From contig JAESSR010000280.1 of the NCBI GenBank assembly GCA_016764015.1, positions 1 through 8,614 of the forward strand: 8,614 nucleotides of DNA, read 5' to 3'. Below, piece after piece: positions 1-6,190 of this stretch (position 1 is the first letter of the stretch; the number at the start of each line of letters is the position of its first letter). This DNA is from Phycisphaerales bacterium. Lineage in GTDB: Bacteria; Planctomycetota; Phycisphaerae; Phycisphaerales; UBA1924. A model generated the notes under the pieces. That model saw only the letters and a program-made list of their open reading frames with translations. It searched no databases and was not told where the DNA came from. The translations under genes were made by a program, and so were the position numbers.

Positions 1-697
1 TCTGGCGGCGAGCGACGCGATGTGCATCCTCACGACCCTGACCCAAGCGAAGGTTCTTCGCATCGAGCATGATCTTGATTTCTTCGAGTGATGATTCGCC
101 GAAGTTCTTGTAGCTCATCAGTTCCGCTTCGTTGATGCGGATCAGATCGCCCAATGAACGGATGTTCATCTTCTTGAGGCATGTCCGTGCACGCACTGTC
201 AACTCGAAATCCGTCACCGGCGTATCGAGCAATGCACGACGCTTGAGCACATCGCGTTCGTTTTCTTCTTCAACAACCATGCCCTTGGATGCGATCACAT
301 CCTTCATGAACAAGCGAGCCCGTGCATGGTTTGGGTTGGTGTCAAGAATCTGACGCAGGCAACGCTCAGCACGGACATAGTCACCCATGTCTTCGTACAG
401 CACTGCCAGGTTCATCAAGGCATTGATCGGCGCGGGTGAAGTCTCGCATACTCGTTCATAGAGCGAGAGTGCTTCATCTTCTTCGCCGCCGAGATCGAGC
501 AAGTATGCGAGCTGGAAACAAACTTCAACATTGCTCGGGTCGGCTGCGAATGCATTGCGGTAGGCATCAATCGCGCCATCGCGATCGCCTGTTGCAAGCA
601 CTTCGCTCGCGCTGGTCAGCAACGCGGTGGCAGCGCTTGAATCGACTGAAGAGGTGCCCGAAGCACCAACCACCATATCCATGGGATCGGTCGTCAT
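1..697 (-). CDS. TPR protein with RNA polymerase alpha-CTD-like domain (3' end outside window)
   Basis: The reverse frame is open from the ATG at 697 to the window edge, giving 232 codons with no stop. AGGAG at 704-708 lies 6 nt upstream and supports this start. Residues about 23-124 form three consecutive 34-residue tetratricopeptide repeats, with the usual G-D/E-A-Y/L-P spacing. After an acidic, basic linker (about 141-156), residues 158-219 closely match the C-terminal domain of RNA polymerase alpha: DTPVTDFELTVRARTCLKKM, a GDLI segment, then the helix-hairpin-helix KNFGESSLEEIK at 197-208. Compared with E. coli alpha, the DNA-contacting Arg265 and Lys271 are kept (R169, K175), as are Gly296 and Ser299 (G200, S203). 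Asn268 is T172 and Lys298 is S202. It is not rpoA, because the alpha N-terminal dimerisation domain is absent. I believe such TPR/alpha-CTD fusions occur across planctomycetes; their role is unknown to me. DNA binding or transcription regulation is inferred from the domain only. Confidence 0.85.
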   Translation of the reverse strand, partial: MTTDPMDMVVGASGTSSVDSSAATALLTSASEVLATGDRDGAIDAYRNAFAADPSNVEVCFQLAYLLDLGGEEDEALSLYERVCETSPAPINALMNLAVLYEDMGDYVRAERCLRQILDTNPNHARARLFMKDVIASKGMVVEEENERDVLKRRALLDTPVTDFELTVRARTCLKKMNIRSLGDLIRINEAELMSYKNFGESSLEEIKIMLDAKNLRLGQGREDAHRVARRQ

Positions 698-708
698 ATA
701 GATCTCCT

Positions 709-725
709 GATCAGTTCACCTGATC
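709..725. repeat. Short inverted repeat in the leader of the TPR/alpha-CTD gene
   Basis: GATCAG (709-714) and CTGATC (720-725) are perfect 6-bp inverted arms around a 5-nt spacer. They lie directly upstream of the AGGAG ribosome binding site of the minus-strand gene that starts at 697. The site could be an operator half-site pair or a small RNA hairpin beside the ribosome binding site. The arms are short, so chance is possible. Confidence 0.35.
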
Positions 726-739
726 TCTATCTGTTTTGG

Positions 740-770
740 TATATAACCCGGCGCATCCGAGTCTTTTGAA
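740..770 (-). promoter_or_regulatory. Candidate sigma70-type promoter for the TPR/alpha-CTD gene
   Basis: On the minus strand, TTCAAA (765-770, four of six matches to TTGACA) is followed after 19 nt by TATATA (740-745, four of six matches to TATAAT). The pair ends about 43 nt before the start codon and is the only AT-rich patch in the 180-nt gap 698-877. The spacing is longer than ideal. Nothing else recognisable is seen in that gap, and no intrinsic terminator is visible for the MATE gene that ends at 878. Confidence 0.3.
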
Positions 771-877
771 TCGAGGGTGATGATAGGCATCCAACACCGA
801 TTCCTCAACACCCTGTCCGCCACGCCATCCACCAACCAAACCGCTCCAAACAACGATTCCTACTGGATTTAGCCCAA

Positions 878-2572
878 TCAGGGCACACCGATCGTCGGAT
901 CGGGCATCACATCGTCAAATGGGTCAATATCCACCGATTGTGAAGAATCACCGCTTGCATCCACCAGCGACATCGTCTTCCACTTTCCGCCTTTGAATCG
1001 CCAACCGAGCGATATCCCAAGCAAAATGATGTACAACGAAGCCCCGATCCAAGGGCCAATCGACCCCAACTGTGGCATCGTCACAATCAGAAGATACCCA
1101 ATCCCAGGGATACACACCCAAGACAACACAATCGTCACTACGCCGGGCCACACTGTATCGCCGGCACCACGCAATGCACCCGCGAGCGTGATCGCCACCG
1201 CATCGAACACCTGAAACACGGCTGCCGCGATCATGATGACCACGCCAATCTCAATAAGCCGAGCCCGTTCATCGGGAGGTGTGCCTTCATTGATGAACAC
1301 ACTGATCAACTGCTCTCGGAACAACACGAAGCACAAGGCGCACAAACCCATATATCCAACCGTAATCTTGAGCGCGAGCATGGTTCTCGCCACCGCGATA
1401 TCCGGGCGCTTGCTCCCCATCGCCTTGCCGACCATCGCCTGCGTCGCAATCGAAATTCCAACAGCGGGCATAAAGCTCAGATGCATATATTGCAGCGCGA
1501 TCCATCCAACGGTGTTGTGAAGCACTGGGTCATCGCCTACCGCTTCGCCGCCGCGAGGCACAAGCCACACCATCAAGATCGTCCAGCACGCCATCTCGTT
1601 GAGAAACATCAACCCCGGCGCGATGCCAACTTTAAAAAGATCTTTGAAGCACTTCACGCTCGCCTTCCACGCCTTGCGCGTACCAAAGAGCCGAGCGTAC
1701 TTGGGGCTCATGAACAAAATCATCGGGATCACAAACTCGGCCGCGCTCCCAAGCACTGTGCCGATCGCTGCGCCTTTGATCCCCATCGCTTCGATCCCCA
1801 AAGAGCCCGCAAGCGACGCGATAGGCTGCGTGATCGGCCCGATGACATAGCTCCCGAGCCATGAATCAGGCACAGGCATCCCCGCTGCACCAAAGATCAA
1901 AAGCAGGTTCACAAAGACATTCGTCAGGTTCCCCACAATCGCAGACACCAGCACGACGCTCGCGCGGTGCATGCCATAAAAATAATGGTGCAACGATCGC
2001 GCAGCAATCACAAACACGCCGCCCAACAGCACAATCTGAGCATAATCCGTGCTCAACGCCGCCATCTGCGGGTCTTTACCGAACATGCCATCGAGCGAGA
2101 ACAGCCCGGGCATCACCCAATAGAACGGCACCATAAACAGCACAAAGAACATCAGCCCGACCCAAAGCCCGTTCCACGCATACGCAGCCCCACGCTCGGG
2201 TTTGTCAGCCCCAAGATTTTGTGAAACAAACGAGTTGATCACGCCGTTCATCCCGAGGATATACGCCATGAGCATCCATACGAACATCGAGCCATTGGAC
2301 TGCGCGGAAATATACACCGGGTCCTCCCCGATGTCCTTGACCATAAACTTATCGACAAACGCCATGATCGTATACGAAGTCATCGTCGCCACCGAAGGGA
2401 TCGCGATCACCATCATTTCTCGAAGCGCACCAGAATCCTTGTCAATCAGATCGACGGGAGCGTATTGCTGATTTGTAGGAGCGCCCTTTGCGATCTGATC
2501 TACACGATCAGCACCATCATCGCGGCCCTCGACCCCACTCTTGCCCGAGCAGGTCTTGTGCGTATCTGTCAT
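878..2572 (-). CDS. MATE family efflux transporter
   Basis: This is a 564-residue polytopic inner-membrane protein of the multidrug and toxic compound extrusion (MATE) family. These Na+- or H+-coupled antiporters export cationic drugs or metabolites. Twelve hydrophobic segments fall into two homologous halves, about residues 50-228 and 262-525. MATE-typical motifs are the first-helix segment ending AFVDKFMV (71-78), SFVSQNLGADKPE (114-126), its second-half counterpart ATQAMVGKAMGSKRPD (376-391), and GALRGAGDT (465-473). The family is usually about 450 residues. The extra length comes from a charged N-terminal tail (1-48), a hydrophilic C-terminal tail rich in Asp, Ser and Pro (about 530-564), and an enlarged loop near 229-262. 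The ATG at 2572 has only a weak AGGT upstream. The gene stands alone, with 180-198 nt gaps on each side. The family call is firm; the substrate and coupling ion cannot be read from the sequence. Confidence 0.93.
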   Translation of the reverse strand: MTDTHKTCSGKSGVEGRDDGADRVDQIAKGAPTNQQYAPVDLIDKDSGALREMMVIAIPSVATMTSYTIMAFVDKFMVKDIGEDPVYISAQSNGSMFVWMLMAYILGMNGVINSFVSQNLGADKPERGAAYAWNGLWVGLMFFVLFMVPFYWVMPGLFSLDGMFGKDPQMAALSTDYAQIVLLGGVFVIAARSLHHYFYGMHRASVVLVSAIVGNLTNVFVNLLLIFGAAGMPVPDSWLGSYVIGPITQPIASLAGSLGIEAMGIKGAAIGTVLGSAAEFVIPMILFMSPKYARLFGTRKAWKASVKCFKDLFKVGIAPGLMFLNEMACWTILMVWLVPRGGEAVGDDPVLHNTVGWIALQYMHLSFMPAVGISIATQAMVGKAMGSKRPDIAVARTMLALKITVGYMGLCALCFVLFREQLISVFINEGTPPDERARLIEIGVVIMIAAAVFQVFDAVAITLAGALRGAGDTVWPGVVTIVLSWVCIPGIGYLLIVTMPQLGSIGPWIGASLYIILLGISLGWRFKGGKWKTMSLVDASGDSSQSVDIDPFDDVMPDPTIGVP

Positions 2573-2652
2573 CTATATGTACCTGTATTCTGAAATCCGG
2601 AGAGATTTGATACCGAGCCAACCACGCACAAGGTGCAGTGGGTGTTCATTTT

Positions 2653-2683
2653 ATTGAATAAAAACGAAAGGTCTGGTTGTCAA
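2653..2683 (-). promoter_or_regulatory. Candidate promoter for the MATE gene
   Basis: On the minus strand a perfect TTGACA (2678-2683) is followed after 19 nt by TTCAAT (2653-2658, four of six matches to TATAAT) within an AT-rich tract. It ends 80 nt upstream of the MATE start codon, inside the 198-nt gap 2573-2770. The spacing is long, so this is only a candidate. Confidence 0.35.
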
Positions 2684-2687
2684 AGTG

Positions 2688-2702
2688 TGGGCTTCATGCC
2701 CA
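2688..2702. repeat. Small hairpin between the hypothetical gene and the MATE gene
   Basis: TGGGC (2688-2692) and GCCCA (2698-2702) form a 5-bp stem with a 5-nt loop, downstream of the minus-strand gene that stops at 2771. No T-run follows the stem directly, so it is a poor intrinsic terminator. It overlaps the region just upstream of the candidate MATE promoter and might act in regulation instead. Confidence 0.25.
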
Positions 2703-2770
2703 GAGTGTTGCACAGTTCTCCGCTGGTGTCAATCTCGCATTCGATATTTCAAGCCGCGATCTTGCCCATC

Positions 2771-4225
2771 TCACTCCCCAATCGGGAACAACACCATATC
2801 CCCATCCCACTTCGCATTGAGATACTCATCCGAAATCAGAAACCCATCAACATCCCCAGGACGCACCACCCCAACACCCCCATCATCATCCTCATCGGCC
2901 CCGAGCGCATACACCAACGCCGACCCATCAACCCACCGATATTGCACCGCCCCGCCCGTAAACCCATCCGTCGGCTCAAACCCGAGCAAATCAGCATCAA
3001 TCTCCGACAACCCAACCGCCGGTTCACCATGCCGAACCCAATGCCGATGCGCCGCCAACGCCACCCGCACACCAATCAACTCCTGATGCTTGGTGCGGAA
3101 CATGCTCACCGTACGGCCGAGTTTCTCGCCTCCAATACTCAAAACCGGAAACAACAGCTTCCCAATCTCCCCCTGAGGCGAAGTAATTCCATCGCTCCAA
3201 GAGTCTTCATCTTCCAACGCCTCGACCTCTCGCCAAGGCATCGCAACCGCATCAATCCGCGCCTGCCCAATCTTCCGATAATGGATATACCCCGCGATCA
3301 AATCAGAATCAATGTCTTCAAGCAACGCTGAGCTCGGCTCAGGCATTATCCCCTCCTCATCATCACCGATCATCGGAAGAAACGCCAATGTTTGAACCCC
3401 ATCATATTGCCCCGCATCATCCACCATCCGCCGAAGGACATCTTCGATCGTCGCGTACTCAAGATCAAGATTCATCGAGAATACATCAGCATCCATCACC
3501 GACTGATAGACCCCCTCCAACTCCGCCCCCACCTTTTCATCAATCAACCCGGGATGCTCAGCCAACACCTCACCGATCAGCCGATTGATCTGGATCAACT
3601 GAACCACCCCCACCAGTTGCCCGATCATCACTTTGGGCTCGTCAGCCATCAATGCCAGCCTCGACCACACCTGCACATCACGCACAAACCGATCCCCGTC
3701 ACCCGCCTCGATCGCTGCAAAGGCATCGGCTTCCAAAGCCTTACCCGCCTGAACAATCGCCCCGCCCATCGGCAACAACACATTCAACATCAATGGCGTC
3801 TCCCCCACCCCGACCCGGCTCTCATCAACCACCCAAATCCCCACACTCCCCATCGCATTCACCCAGATCGAATCCTCATAATCAAGCAAAGGCATACCCA
3901 GAATCAATCGCCCCGATGCCTCTGAGAGCAACGCGATCAACCCCTGCGCTTCCTCTGTCTCAATCCACGCAGCAACCTCGTCCCACCCCTCATCCCCCAG
4001 CGAAACCTCCCCGATCGTAAAAGGCATACTCCCCGCAGCCGTGCGCGCGAAAAACTCCGCCAACACCGGATACGCCCGATCATCCATATCCACCAACCCA
4101 ATCGCCTCGTTGTGCGCCTCCACCGGTCTCACCCATCCGGACGCACCCCCCACCTGCACAGTCATGACAAAATAAACTACACCACTCAACACCACCAACC
4201 CCAAGCCAATCCATACCCTTCGCAT
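2771..4225 (-). CDS. Membrane-anchored hypothetical protein with GspG-like C-terminal tail
   Basis: This is a 484-residue protein of unrecognised family. Residues 4-21 form one hydrophobic helix after MRR, reading as an uncleaved signal anchor or signal peptide, so the rest should lie outside the cytoplasm. The body is acidic and mostly helical. Near the C-terminus, a helix with HRHWVRHGEPAVGLSEID (393-410) is followed by LGFEPTDGF, QYRW and YALGADEDDDGG (439-450). The pattern of a helix ending in RHG-x-P, then P-x-D-x-F, then tyrosine-arginine, then a glycine/aspartate loop recalls the C-terminal part of type II secretion pseudopilin GspG, where an Asp-rich loop binds calcium. I believe similar tails occur in many planctomycete hypothetical proteins. 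An upstream in-frame ATG at 4264 would overlap pdxA by 26 nt. The ATG at 4225 is preferred because GGGAG lies 5 nt before it and the anchor then sits at the N-terminus. The gene follows pdxA by 13 nt, so the two are probably co-transcribed. Its function is unknown. Confidence 0.8.
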   Translation of the reverse strand: MRRVWIGLGLVVLSGVVYFVMTVQVGGASGWVRPVEAHNEAIGLVDMDDRAYPVLAEFFARTAAGSMPFTIGEVSLGDEGWDEVAAWIETEEAQGLIALLSEASGRLILGMPLLDYEDSIWVNAMGSVGIWVVDESRVGVGETPLMLNVLLPMGGAIVQAGKALEADAFAAIEAGDGDRFVRDVQVWSRLALMADEPKVMIGQLVGVVQLIQINRLIGEVLAEHPGLIDEKVGAELEGVYQSVMDADVFSMNLDLEYATIEDVLRRMVDDAGQYDGVQTLAFLPMIGDDEEGIMPEPSSALLEDIDSDLIAGYIHYRKIGQARIDAVAMPWREVEALEDEDSWSDGITSPQGEIGKLLFPVLSIGGEKLGRTVSMFRTKHQELIGVRVALAAHRHWVRHGEPAVGLSEIDADLLGFEPTDGFTGGAVQYRWVDGSALVYALGADEDDDGGVGVVRPGDVDGFLISDEYLNAKWDGDMVLFPIGE

Positions 4226-4230
4226 ACACA

Positions 4231-4235
4231 CTCCC
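4231..4235 (-). promoter_or_regulatory. Ribosome binding site deciding the start of the hypothetical membrane protein
   Basis: GGGAG on the minus strand lies 5 nt upstream of the ATG at 4225, in the 13-nt gap after the pdxA stop codon. The alternative ATG at 4264 lies inside pdxA. Clear Shine-Dalgarno sites are rare in this window, which makes this one useful for choosing the start. Confidence 0.6.
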
Positions 4236-4238
4236 AAT

Positions 4239-5288
4239 CTATCGCCGAGCGATATCACCAACATCCGCCGCCATCTTCACCGCCAGATCAATCGCATTGC
4301 TCATCGACCCCGCATCGGCGATCCTCTTGCCTGCAATATCAAACGCTGTCCCATGATCCGGGCTCGTCCGCACCGTAGGCAACCCCAGCGTCACATTCAC
4401 CGCCAAATCCCGCTCCAACAACTTCACCGGGATCAACCCCTGATCGTGATACATTGCAACCACTAAATCGAACTTGCCCGCGATGGCCGCATTGAAAATC
4501 GTGTCCCCAGGGTAAGGCCCAGATGCCAATATCCCCGAGTTGACCGCGTGCTCAATCGCAGGCGCAATAATCCGCGATTCCTCATCCCCCATCAATCCAT
4601 CCTCGCCCGCATGAGGATTCAACCCACACACCGCGATCCTCGGGCGTGCATATCCGAGTTGTAAACACGCCTGATGCCCAAGATCAATCGCCGTATGCAC
4701 CGCCCCGATCGTCAGCTTGTCCTTGATCTCATTGATCGGAATATGCACCGTCGCAAGCACCACGCGGAGCTTGTCGCCCACAAACATCATCGCGTGATAC
4801 TTCGCATTCAATCGCTGCGCCAGCAACTCGGTATGCCCCGGATACCGCTTCTTGCCCGCCATCGCCCACGCCTGTTTATTGATCGGCCCCGTCACCATCC
4901 CATCAGCCCGCAGCGGATCATCGCTGTCCCGTTTCGTATCATCAATCGCCCGCAGCACCCACTCAAAGCTCAGCTTCCCATTCAACTTACTGGCAGCCGC
5001 CGGGAACCGGATATCAACCCCACCCTCATGCAACTCCGGATCCGAATCCATCAGCACCACATCATGCACATCCGCCGTCGCAGCAAGCGCAGACCGCGCA
5101 TCGACCCGCCACCAATACGGCTCAATCCCCACCGCCTCACTGGCTTGGTGCATCGCATGAGAAGACCCATGAATCAGATACCGCGCCTTCGATCTTCGTT
5201 GCTTGTCCCCCAGCGCACGAATCAACACCTCGCCCCCAATCCCCGCCGGGTCCCCCATCGAAATCGAAATAACTGGTTTCCTATCCAT
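4239..5288 (-). CDS. pdxA: 4-hydroxythreonine-4-phosphate dehydrogenase PdxA
   Basis: PdxA is the cytoplasmic NAD-dependent enzyme that oxidises 4-phosphohydroxy-L-threonine. The product loses CO2 to give 3-amino-2-oxopropyl phosphate, which PdxJ condenses with deoxyxylulose phosphate in pyridoxal phosphate synthesis. The 349 residues match the family's usual length of about 330. Visible signatures in order are MGDPAGIGGE (11-20), TGPINK (133-138), GHTELLA (151-157), CGLNPHAGE (221-229), MYHDQGL (279-285) and TSPDHGTAFDIAG (308-320). H152, H198 and H281 align with the three metal-binding histidines of E. coli PdxA, so the active site looks intact. The frame is open further upstream to an ATG at 5405, but those 39 codons would translate the hairpin repeats at 5315-5407. 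The ATG at 5288 gives the family's normal N-terminus, although its ribosome binding site is weak. The hypothetical membrane gene follows after 13 nt. PdxA-like paralogues act in other pathways, and no second pdx gene is present to confirm B6 synthesis. Confidence 0.93.
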   Translation of the reverse strand: MDRKPVISISMGDPAGIGGEVLIRALGDKQRRSKARYLIHGSSHAMHQASEAVGIEPYWWRVDARSALAATADVHDVVLMDSDPELHEGGVDIRFPAAASKLNGKLSFEWVLRAIDDTKRDSDDPLRADGMVTGPINKQAWAMAGKKRYPGHTELLAQRLNAKYHAMMFVGDKLRVVLATVHIPINEIKDKLTIGAVHTAIDLGHQACLQLGYARPRIAVCGLNPHAGEDGLMGDEESRIIAPAIEHAVNSGILASGPYPGDTIFNAAIAGKFDLVVAMYHDQGLIPVKLLERDLAVNVTLGLPTVRTSPDHGTAFDIAGKRIADAGSMSNAIDLAVKMAADVGDIARR

Positions 5289-5314
5289 CCCAAGATCATA
5301 CACCCAACAAATCT

Positions 5315-5348
5315 GGGTGCCACTACTCGCCCGCAGGGCGCAGTAGTG
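5315..5348 (+). repeat. REP-like element R1 (head GGGTGC plus bulged hairpin)
   Basis: The head GGGTGC (5315-5320) is followed by a palindrome. CACTACT (5321-5327) pairs with AGTAGTG (5342-5348), and the inner CGCCC (5328-5332) pairs with GGGCG (5336-5340) around the loop GCA. A single unpaired C at 5341 makes a bulge. The stem is 12 bp. It forms the left half of an inverted pair with R2. Confidence 0.8.
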
Positions 5349-5372
5349 TCTTCTTTCATCACTGAGATACCG

Positions 5373-5407
5373 CACTACTGCGCCCAAGACGGCCAGTAGT
5401 GGCACCC
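5373..5407 (-). repeat. REP-like element R2, inverted partner of R1
   Basis: Read on the minus strand this is GGGTGCCACTACT (5407-5395), then a variable middle, then GGGCGCAGTAGTG (5385-5373). The outer 13 bases and the distal 13 bases equal those of R1, while the middle differs. The stem again carries one bulged base. R1 and R2 point toward each other across a 24-nt linker (5349-5372), and the pair could also fold into one large cruciform. No T-run follows, so the pair does not look like an intrinsic terminator for the gene ending at 5424. Confidence 0.8.
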
Positions 5408-5423
5408 GAGATCAACACACTCC

Positions 5424-6011
5424 CTACCCACCCGGAATCGTCACCCCAAGCCCAGACAACAACTGGTAATACGCCAACACCGTCAATACCGCGAATCCAA
5501 CAACCACAATCGTCCGATGCTTGAACCCGTGGCGATGCTGCTTCTTCCGATCAGCATGCGTCGTCACATCAATCATCTCATCGCCAAACCAAATCGAGAG
5601 CATCGTCCCCGCCAACGAAATCACCAGAATACTCCAGTAAGGCCAAGGTGTCGTCAGGATCGTATAGAACAGCTTCGTCAACGCCGTGTCCTGATACCCC
5701 TCGGGCACAAGCAACACCGCAGCCACATTGATCCCCACCGCGAGGAACCACACCACGATCTGCGTCACCACCATCCGCGTCCCAAAGAGCAGCCGAATCG
5801 GAAACGCCACCACAAACCCGCCATCAGCAATCGGCGTACACAACACAAAGAAGCTCCAACTCAGCACCGCCAACAGCGCCCCCGTCGGAGCGTCAAACTT
5901 CCAACTCATATATCCAAAGTACGCAACAAGCAACGCCACCAAGGCGACAAACCGCCACAAGCTCTCGCGGTGTGTCTGATGCTCCTTGGGTCTGATATCC
6001 ACTTTCATCAT
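5424..6011 (-). CDS. Polytopic membrane protein of unknown function
   Basis: This is a 195-residue integral membrane protein that I cannot assign to a family. Hydrophobic segments lie at about residues 18-36, 43-59, 81-102, 123-142 and 167-186, so five membrane passes are likely. A notable stretch, CTPIADGGFVVAFPIRLLFG (58-77), runs from the second helix into a basic turn. It combines Pro, Asp, Gly-Gly and Arg and looks like a conserved functional site, possibly re-entrant. The loop before the last helix is rich in His, Lys and Arg (152-166), suggesting it faces the cytoplasm. The start has two consecutive ATG codons (6011 and 6008) and no clear Shine-Dalgarno site. The gene is flanked on both sides by REP-like repeats, 16 nt after its stop and 34 nt before its start. 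Membrane location is firm; transport or any other role is not supported. Confidence 0.75.
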   Translation of the reverse strand: MMKVDIRPKEHQTHRESLWRFVALVALLVAYFGYMSWKFDAPTGALLAVLSWSFFVLCTPIADGGFVVAFPIRLLFGTRMVVTQIVVWFLAVGINVAAVLLVPEGYQDTALTKLFYTILTTPWPYWSILVISLAGTMLSIWFGDEMIDVTTHADRKKQHRHGFKHRTIVVVGFAVLTVLAYYQLLSGLGVTIPGG

Positions 6012-6045
6012 ACTGCTACTCTAGGCCGTATCGAATGCCCCACCC

Positions 6046-6079
6046 GGTGCCACTACTCGCCATCCCCGGCGCAGTAGTG
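6046..6079 (+). repeat. REP-like element R3, near-copy of R1
   Basis: This element shares GGTGCCACTACTCGCC and GGCGCAGTAGTG with R1, and only the loop region differs. The head is CGGTGC rather than GGGTGC. CACTACT (6051-6057) pairs with AGTAGTG (6073-6079) and CGCC (6058-6061) with GGCG (6068-6071), leaving C6072 bulged, at the same place as in R1. It lies 34 nt upstream of the start of the 195-residue membrane protein gene. Confidence 0.78.
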
Positions 6080-6097
6080 CTCGTATCAATCTCATCT

Positions 6098-6133
6098 GGG
6101 TGCCATGCCGGTCCCGTCCCCGGCTCCTGCATG
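6098..6133 (+). repeat. REP-like element R4, degenerate
   Basis: The head GGGTGC (6098-6103) is preceded by ATCT, as it is at R1. The stem is not the CACTACT type. GCCGG (6107-6111) pairs with CCGGC (6120-6124), and CAT (6104-6106) can pair with ATG (6131-6133) across an unpaired stretch. This copy is either decayed or a different stem type sharing the same head. Confidence 0.5.
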
Positions 6134-6149
6134 TCTTTAAAATGGATAC

Positions 6150-6190
6150 AAAACCAAAATCGTGGAGGAGTCGAAGACGACACCTCCACG
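6150..6190 (-). terminator. Intrinsic terminator of pheA
   Basis: The R5 hairpin (6161-6190, 12 bp with one mismatch and a tetraloop) lies 25 nt downstream of the pheA stop codon. In the transcript it is followed by ATTTTGGTTTTG, a T-rich tail. It therefore fits a Rho-independent terminator, although the T-run is interrupted by GG. Confidence 0.6.

Noticed and set aside
2633..3331. Plus-strand open frame of 232 codons, rich in Pro, Arg, Ile and Asn
   Set aside because: It lies antisense to the membrane-anchored hypothetical gene, its composition is that of a complementary-strand shadow, and it has no domain pattern.
4674..5399. Plus-strand open frame of 241 codons opposite pdxA
   Set aside because: It is Arg/His/Pro-rich and antisense to a clearly recognised enzyme; its end runs through the repeat pair.
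5289..5405. Extended N-terminus for PdxA from the ATG at 5405
   Set aside because: The extra 39 residues translate the inverted repeats and precede the normal family N-terminus.
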